A DNA stretch of 9,334 nt from the NCBI GenBank assembly GCA_031266955.1, contig JAISAA010000272.1, positions 1-9,334 on the forward strand. The letters run 5' to 3'. This document shows, piece by piece, positions 6,535-9,334 of the stretch. The translations under genes were made by a program, and so were the position numbers. The notes under the pieces are model-generated. The model was not told the DNA's origin, ran no database searches, and saw only the letters and a list, made by a program, of their open reading frames with translations. Numbering within the stretch: the stretch's first letter is position 1; each line of letters begins with the position of its first letter. This stretch comes from Oscillospiraceae bacterium (lineage in GTDB: Bacteria > Bacillota > Clostridia > Oscillospirales > Oscillospiraceae).

Positions 6535-7470
6535 TCACAGCTCCCGCCCGGCGAGCTCGTCCGCGAGCCATTCGAGCGCGCCGCGGCTTTCGGCTCCGAA
6601 CGCCGGACGCAGCGCGGCCTTTGCCCTCTCCGTTTCCTTGGCGACAAGCTCTCCGCAGCGCTTGTGCCCGAACAGCGTCAAAAACGTCGTCTTGCCGTTT
6701 TTTTTATCGGAGCCCGCCGGCTTTCCCAGCGCGGCTGAATCCGACGACGCGTCGAGCATATCGTCGCGTATCTGAAACGCAAGACCAACGGCGCGGGCGT
6801 ATTCCTCGGCGGCGAAAAGCTGTTTTTCGCCGCCGCCCGCCGCGAGCGTTCCGATTTTCGCCGCCGCCTCTATAAGCGAAGAGGTTTTCATCAAATGTAT
6901 CTTATAGAGCTCGGCTTCTCCCGCGCCGCGTTTCTCAGCCGCCATATCTAGCTCCTGCCCGCCGCAAATGCCGCGCTCACCCGCGGCGCGCGCGAGCTCC
7001 GACAGCATTTTTACGACGCGCTCCGGGGGCAGCGGCGCCGAGGCGACAAGCTCAAAGGCTTTTGCCTGGAGCGCGTCCCCCGCGAGTATCGCCAGCCACT
7101 CGCCGAAAACGATGTGATTTGACGGCTTGCCGCGCCGCAGCTCGTCGTCGTCCATTGCGGGCAGATCGTCGTGAATAAGCGAATATGTGTGCAGACATTC
7201 GATGCCGCAGGCGGCGTCAAGCGCCGCGTTTTCATCTCCGTCGCAAGCGGCGCAAAACAGCAGCGCCAGTACCGGTCGCACGCGTTTTCCGCCCGCCATA
7301 AGACTGTAGCGCATTGCCCGGCAAAGCTCCGGTACCGGCTCCGGCTGCGATCCCGGCAATATTTCGGGAAAATACGACGCGAGTCTGTTTTCTGTAAGCG
7401 CGCGGAGCCGTTCGTACTCCGCGCGATGTTTATCGTCCGTCCGGGAGTCTGTTTTGTTCGGATTATTCAT
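6535..7470 (-). CDS. ispA: Polyprenyl (farnesyl) diphosphate synthase
   Basis: Condenses isopentenyl diphosphate with dimethylallyl or geranyl diphosphate in the cytoplasm to give farnesyl diphosphate, the precursor for undecaprenyl and other isoprenoids. It has 311 residues, somewhat longer than the usual 290-300 because of a polar N-terminal extension. Motifs are GGKRVRP (60-66), the first Asp-rich motif DDLPAMDDD (101-109), GQELDM (171-176), and the second Asp-rich motif in QIRDDMLD (233-240) followed by GSDKKNGKTTF. The two-residue insertion in the first Asp-rich motif and the preceding YSLIH are typical of bacterial farnesyl synthases, so C15 is the likely product; a longer chain cannot be excluded. 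The ATG at 7470 overlaps the end of xseB by 8 bases with no good ribosome binding site, suggesting coupled translation. A TTG at 7494 is possible but less likely. A 12-bp inverted repeat lies within the gene. Confidence 0.93.
   Translation of the reverse strand: MNNPNKTDSRTDDKHRAEYERLRALTENRLASYFPEILPGSQPEPVPELCRAMRYSLMAGGKRVRPVLALLFCAACDGDENAALDAACGIECLHTYSLIHDDLPAMDDDELRRGKPSNHIVFGEWLAILAGDALQAKAFELVASAPLPPERVVKMLSELARAAGERGICGGQELDMAAEKRGAGEAELYKIHLMKTSSLIEAAAKIGTLAAGGGEKQLFAAEEYARAVGLAFQIRDDMLDASSDSAALGKPAGSDKKNGKTTFLTLFGHKRCGELVAKETERAKAALRPAFGAESRGALEWLADELAGREL
6807..6835. repeat. 12-bp inverted repeat inside ispA
   Basis: CGGCGGCGAAAA (6807-6818) and TTTTCGCCGCCG (6824-6835) are perfect reverse complements with a 5-base loop. 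The segment encodes the loop GGGEKQLFAAEE between two helices, a region where length variation is tolerated. It shares the 11-mer GGCGAAAAGCT with positions 4659-4669 in the permease leader. It may be a small palindrome captured in the gene or a codon-bias coincidence. Confidence 0.4.
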
Positions 7471-7711
7471 CTGATGACTGCGCGTCGGCGTCAAACGGAG
7501 CTTCCAGCGGTTCTCCCTGCTCGCCCTTTGACAGGCGCATTACGGTCTGCTCCGCCGAGTCGAGCAGATTGTTGCAGGCGGCGGCGAGCCCCGCGCCCTC
7601 CTCATAGAGCGCAAGCAGCTTGTCGAGCGGCGCTTCGCCGCGCTCTAACACCGCAACGATCTCTTCCAGCCGCGCGAGGGATTCTTCAAATGTTTTTTTC
7701 TGCTTTGCCAT
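7463..7711 (-). CDS. xseB: Exodeoxyribonuclease VII small subunit
   Basis: Small subunit of exonuclease VII. It binds along the large subunit's helical arm to form the complex that degrades single-stranded DNA to acid-soluble oligonucleotides. It has 82 residues, in the family's normal range. The core TFEESLARLEEIVAVLERGE, then PLDKLLALYEEG and a second helix with CNNLLDSAEQTV, is the typical helical hairpin. The Asp/Glu/Ser-rich tail is variable in the family. The start is supported by AAGGTGA (7719-7725) 7 bases upstream of ATG. It follows xseA after an AT-rich 107-base spacer and overlaps ispA by 8 bases. Confidence 0.93.
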   Translation of the reverse strand: MAKQKKTFEESLARLEEIVAVLERGEAPLDKLLALYEEGAGLAAACNNLLDSAEQTVMRLSKGEQGEPLEAPFDADAQSSDE

Positions 7712-7818
7712 ATTTATTTCACCTTGCAGTTAATATTTTTGCACCATAACTTGAATTCCAGATCGTTTTCTGCGATCTTTTTCGCTATATAACCGAATAT
7801 ATTTGCGCGTATTTCCTC
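7712..7818 (-). other. AT-rich xseA-xseB spacer with a small hairpin
   Basis: This 107-base spacer is clearly more AT-rich than the genes around it. It contains a 6-bp inverted repeat, AGATCG and CGATCT (7760-7765 and 7773-7778, 7-base loop), and the xseB ribosome binding site at 7719-7725. The xseA frame stays open for 34 codons past its TAA and stops 2 bases before the xseB ATG, but no ATG, GTG or TTG opens that stretch. I see no promoter with both boxes. It may hold an mRNA processing or regulatory site; nothing stronger can be said. Confidence 0.45.
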
Positions 7819-9012
7819 TTAATTCACGATACACGAGATTTCATCCTCCCGCAGACGAAGTATGAGTTCATCGCCGCGGCTCACATCCTCCGCGCTTTTG
7901 ACGACCCTGCCGTCCGCACCGCGCGCTATCGCGTAGCCGCGCCCCAAAACCTTCAGCGGACTCAGCGCGTCGAGCGCCGCCGCGTTTTTCGCAAAACGCG
8001 CCCCGGCGTCTGCGATACGCCGGCGAACGGCGGACAACGCTCTCTCCGCCGCGCGGTCGGCGGCGAGCCGCCTGTCGTCCAAATAGTTGCCCGGCGAGCG
8101 CATAACGCGCGAGCCCGCCGCCGCGTTAAGCCTGCGCCGCAACTCTTTCAGCCGAACCTCTCCGCTCTGCGCGATCCGCGCCGATATGTGCCGGAGCTGC
8201 GCGCACACGTCCGATATGTCGGGCACGGCGAGCTCCGCGGCGTTTGATGGCGTCGCGGCGCGCAGGTCTGCCGCGAAATCCGAGATCGTCACGTCCGGCT
8301 CGTGCCCGACGGCGGATATGACGGGTATCTCTGAATCAAAAATCGCGCGGACGACGCGCTCGTCGTTAAACGCCCAAAGATCCTCAATAGAGCCGCCGCC
8401 GCGCCCCGTGATGATGAGCTCCGCTATCGAATAGCGGTTGCAGTACTTTATCGCACCCGCTATCTCCGGCGGCGCCTCGGCGCCCTGCACGCGCACGGGG
8501 AGGACTATCACCTTCGCAAGCGGCCAACGCGAGCCGAGCACCCTTATTATATCGCGCACGGCGGCGCCCGCGCCTGACGTTATGACGGCGACGGAGCGCG
8601 GCATTTTCGGTATCGGTTTTTTATGCGACGCGTCGAAAAGCCCTTCAAGCCTGAGCTTTTCCTTCAGCCTTTCGTACTCCGCGTATAAATCGCCGACGCC
8701 GTCCGGCGTGATTGCCCCCGCGTAAAGCTGATAGACCCCGTCGCGGACATACACCTCGACGCGCCCGAAAACTATTACCTTCATTCCGTTTTCGGGCTTG
8801 AATCGCAGCTTTTCCGCCGCCGACCTGAACATCACGCAGCGCAGCGCGCCAACGGCGTCCTTCAACGTGAAATAATGGTGCCCGGAGGGATATACCTTAT
8901 AATTGGACAGCTCGCCGCGCACGGCGAGCTCCGCCAGAACATCGTCCGACGCGACGAGCATTTTGACATATTCGTTTAACTGCCCGACCTCAAGCACCGC
9001 GTCACGGTCCAT
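7819..9012 (-). CDS. xseA: Exodeoxyribonuclease VII large subunit
   Basis: Catalytic subunit of exonuclease VII, which trims single-stranded DNA in repair and recombination. It has 397 residues, normal length. The N-terminal OB-fold covers about 1-100 (VLEVGQLNEYVK, GELSNYK, HYFTLKD, VMFR). The catalytic core contains VAVITSGAGAAVRDI, GRGGGSIEDLWAFNDE (about 203-218) and SAVGHEPDVTISDFAADLRA (about 233-252), with the conserved glycines, Asp and His of the family. A long helical arm follows, then the closing LSPLKVLGRGYAIAR region near the C terminus. I chose the ATG at 9012 because it places VGQLNEYVK at the usual distance from the start; the ATG at 9054 would lie deep inside nusB. It overlaps nusB by 11 bases and a weak GTGAG lies just upstream. 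Confidence 0.95.
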   Translation of the reverse strand: MDRDAVLEVGQLNEYVKMLVASDDVLAELAVRGELSNYKVYPSGHHYFTLKDAVGALRCVMFRSAAEKLRFKPENGMKVIVFGRVEVYVRDGVYQLYAGAITPDGVGDLYAEYERLKEKLRLEGLFDASHKKPIPKMPRSVAVITSGAGAAVRDIIRVLGSRWPLAKVIVLPVRVQGAEAPPEIAGAIKYCNRYSIAELIITGRGGGSIEDLWAFNDERVVRAIFDSEIPVISAVGHEPDVTISDFAADLRAATPSNAAELAVPDISDVCAQLRHISARIAQSGEVRLKELRRRLNAAAGSRVMRSPGNYLDDRRLAADRAAERALSAVRRRIADAGARFAKNAAALDALSPLKVLGRGYAIARGADGRVVKSAEDVSRGDELILRLREDEISCIVN

Positions 9013-9334
9013 AAAGCAACTCACTTTTTGAAAACGCGCCTTCGCTTCTTGCAAACGCGCCGAGTACGCCGTTGATAAACGCCGCGGTCTCGGGCGTTTC
9101 GTATTTTTTCGCGAGGTCGACGGCGGCGTCGATGGACGAGCTTATCGGGATGTCCGGCATATACAGCGTTTCAAATATCGCGACGCGCATTATCGCCGCC
9201 GCCGTGCTTGATATACGGTGAAGCTGCCAGCCGACGGCGTGTTTTTCGATAAATCCGTCAAGCTCCCCGGCGCGCTCCGCGACGCCCGTGACGACGCGTT
9301 TCAGATATTCAGCCTCCGCTCCGCGGGGCGCGGA
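9002..9334 (-). CDS. nusB: Transcription antitermination factor NusB, 5' truncated
   Basis: NusB pairs with NusE (ribosomal protein S10) and boxA RNA to make rRNA transcription processive. The visible 110 residues are the C-terminal part; the frame continues past the right edge. Reading inward from the edge it shows AEYLKRVVTGVAERAGELD, then GWQLHRISSTAAAIMRVAIFE, MPDIPISSSIDAAVDLAKKY and the family-closing FINGVLGAFA. The in-frame ATG at 9190 is internal, since recognisable NusB sequence lies upstream of it. A tail of about 16 residues after FINGVLGAF is unremarkable. The stop overlaps the start of xseA, consistent with the common nusB-xseA-xseB-ispA operon of Firmicutes. Confidence 0.9.
   Translation of the reverse strand, partial: SAPRGAEAEYLKRVVTGVAERAGELDGFIEKHAVGWQLHRISSTAAAIMRVAIFETLYMPDIPISSSIDAAVDLAKKYETPETAAFINGVLGAFARSEGAFSKSELLYGP

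Noticed and set aside
1..9334. CRISPR array, tRNA, rRNA, transposase, toxin-antitoxin or phage genes.
   Set aside because: No regularly spaced direct repeats, cloverleaf-like sequence, rRNA motif or matching protein was seen on either strand.

Overview
The window looks like a chromosomal segment of a high-GC Clostridia-type Firmicute. The evidence is an S-layer-homology (SLH) surface protein, a lipobox-anchored substrate-binding lipoprotein, AGGAGG-type ribosome binding sites, and the nusB-xseA-xseB-ispA gene order common in that class. Oscillospirales or a neighbouring order is a guess from base composition; no rRNA or other phylogenetic marker is present.

Layout. Positions 1-2652 (+ strand) hold the 3' part of a large secreted or surface protein: Ig-like beta-rich regions, a Ser/Gly linker, a short beta-strand repeat block, and three C-terminal SLH modules. 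It converges on an ABC transporter operon on the - strand, with only 10 bases between the two stop codons. Read in its own direction, the operon runs: promoter with an overlapping inverted repeat (6381-6413), substrate-binding lipoprotein (6336-4828), a leader-like spacer with two clear hairpins, permease starting at TTG (4629-3748), and ATPase (3751-2663, overlapping the permease by 4 bases). The binding protein resembles the YnjB (COG4134) type, whose substrate is unknown. Upstream on the same strand lies a housekeeping cluster: nusB (partial at the right edge), xseA, xseB and ispA. Its members overlap or nearly touch, apart from an AT-rich 107-base spacer between xseA and xseB.

How the genes work together. 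The transporter genes form one import system: lipoprotein captor, membrane channel, and cytoplasmic ATPase with a C-terminal regulatory domain. Its promoter arrangement suggests control by a repressor encoded elsewhere. The hairpins between captor and permease probably set a high captor-to-permease ratio. Exonuclease VII (XseA+XseB), NusB and farnesyl diphosphate synthase are unrelated in function but often co-transcribed.

I found no convincing new defence, mobile or RNA system. The most interesting items are an apparent in-frame palindromic insertion inside the ATPase gene, the single-permease layout, the operator-like palindrome, and the structured spacer in front of a TTG start.
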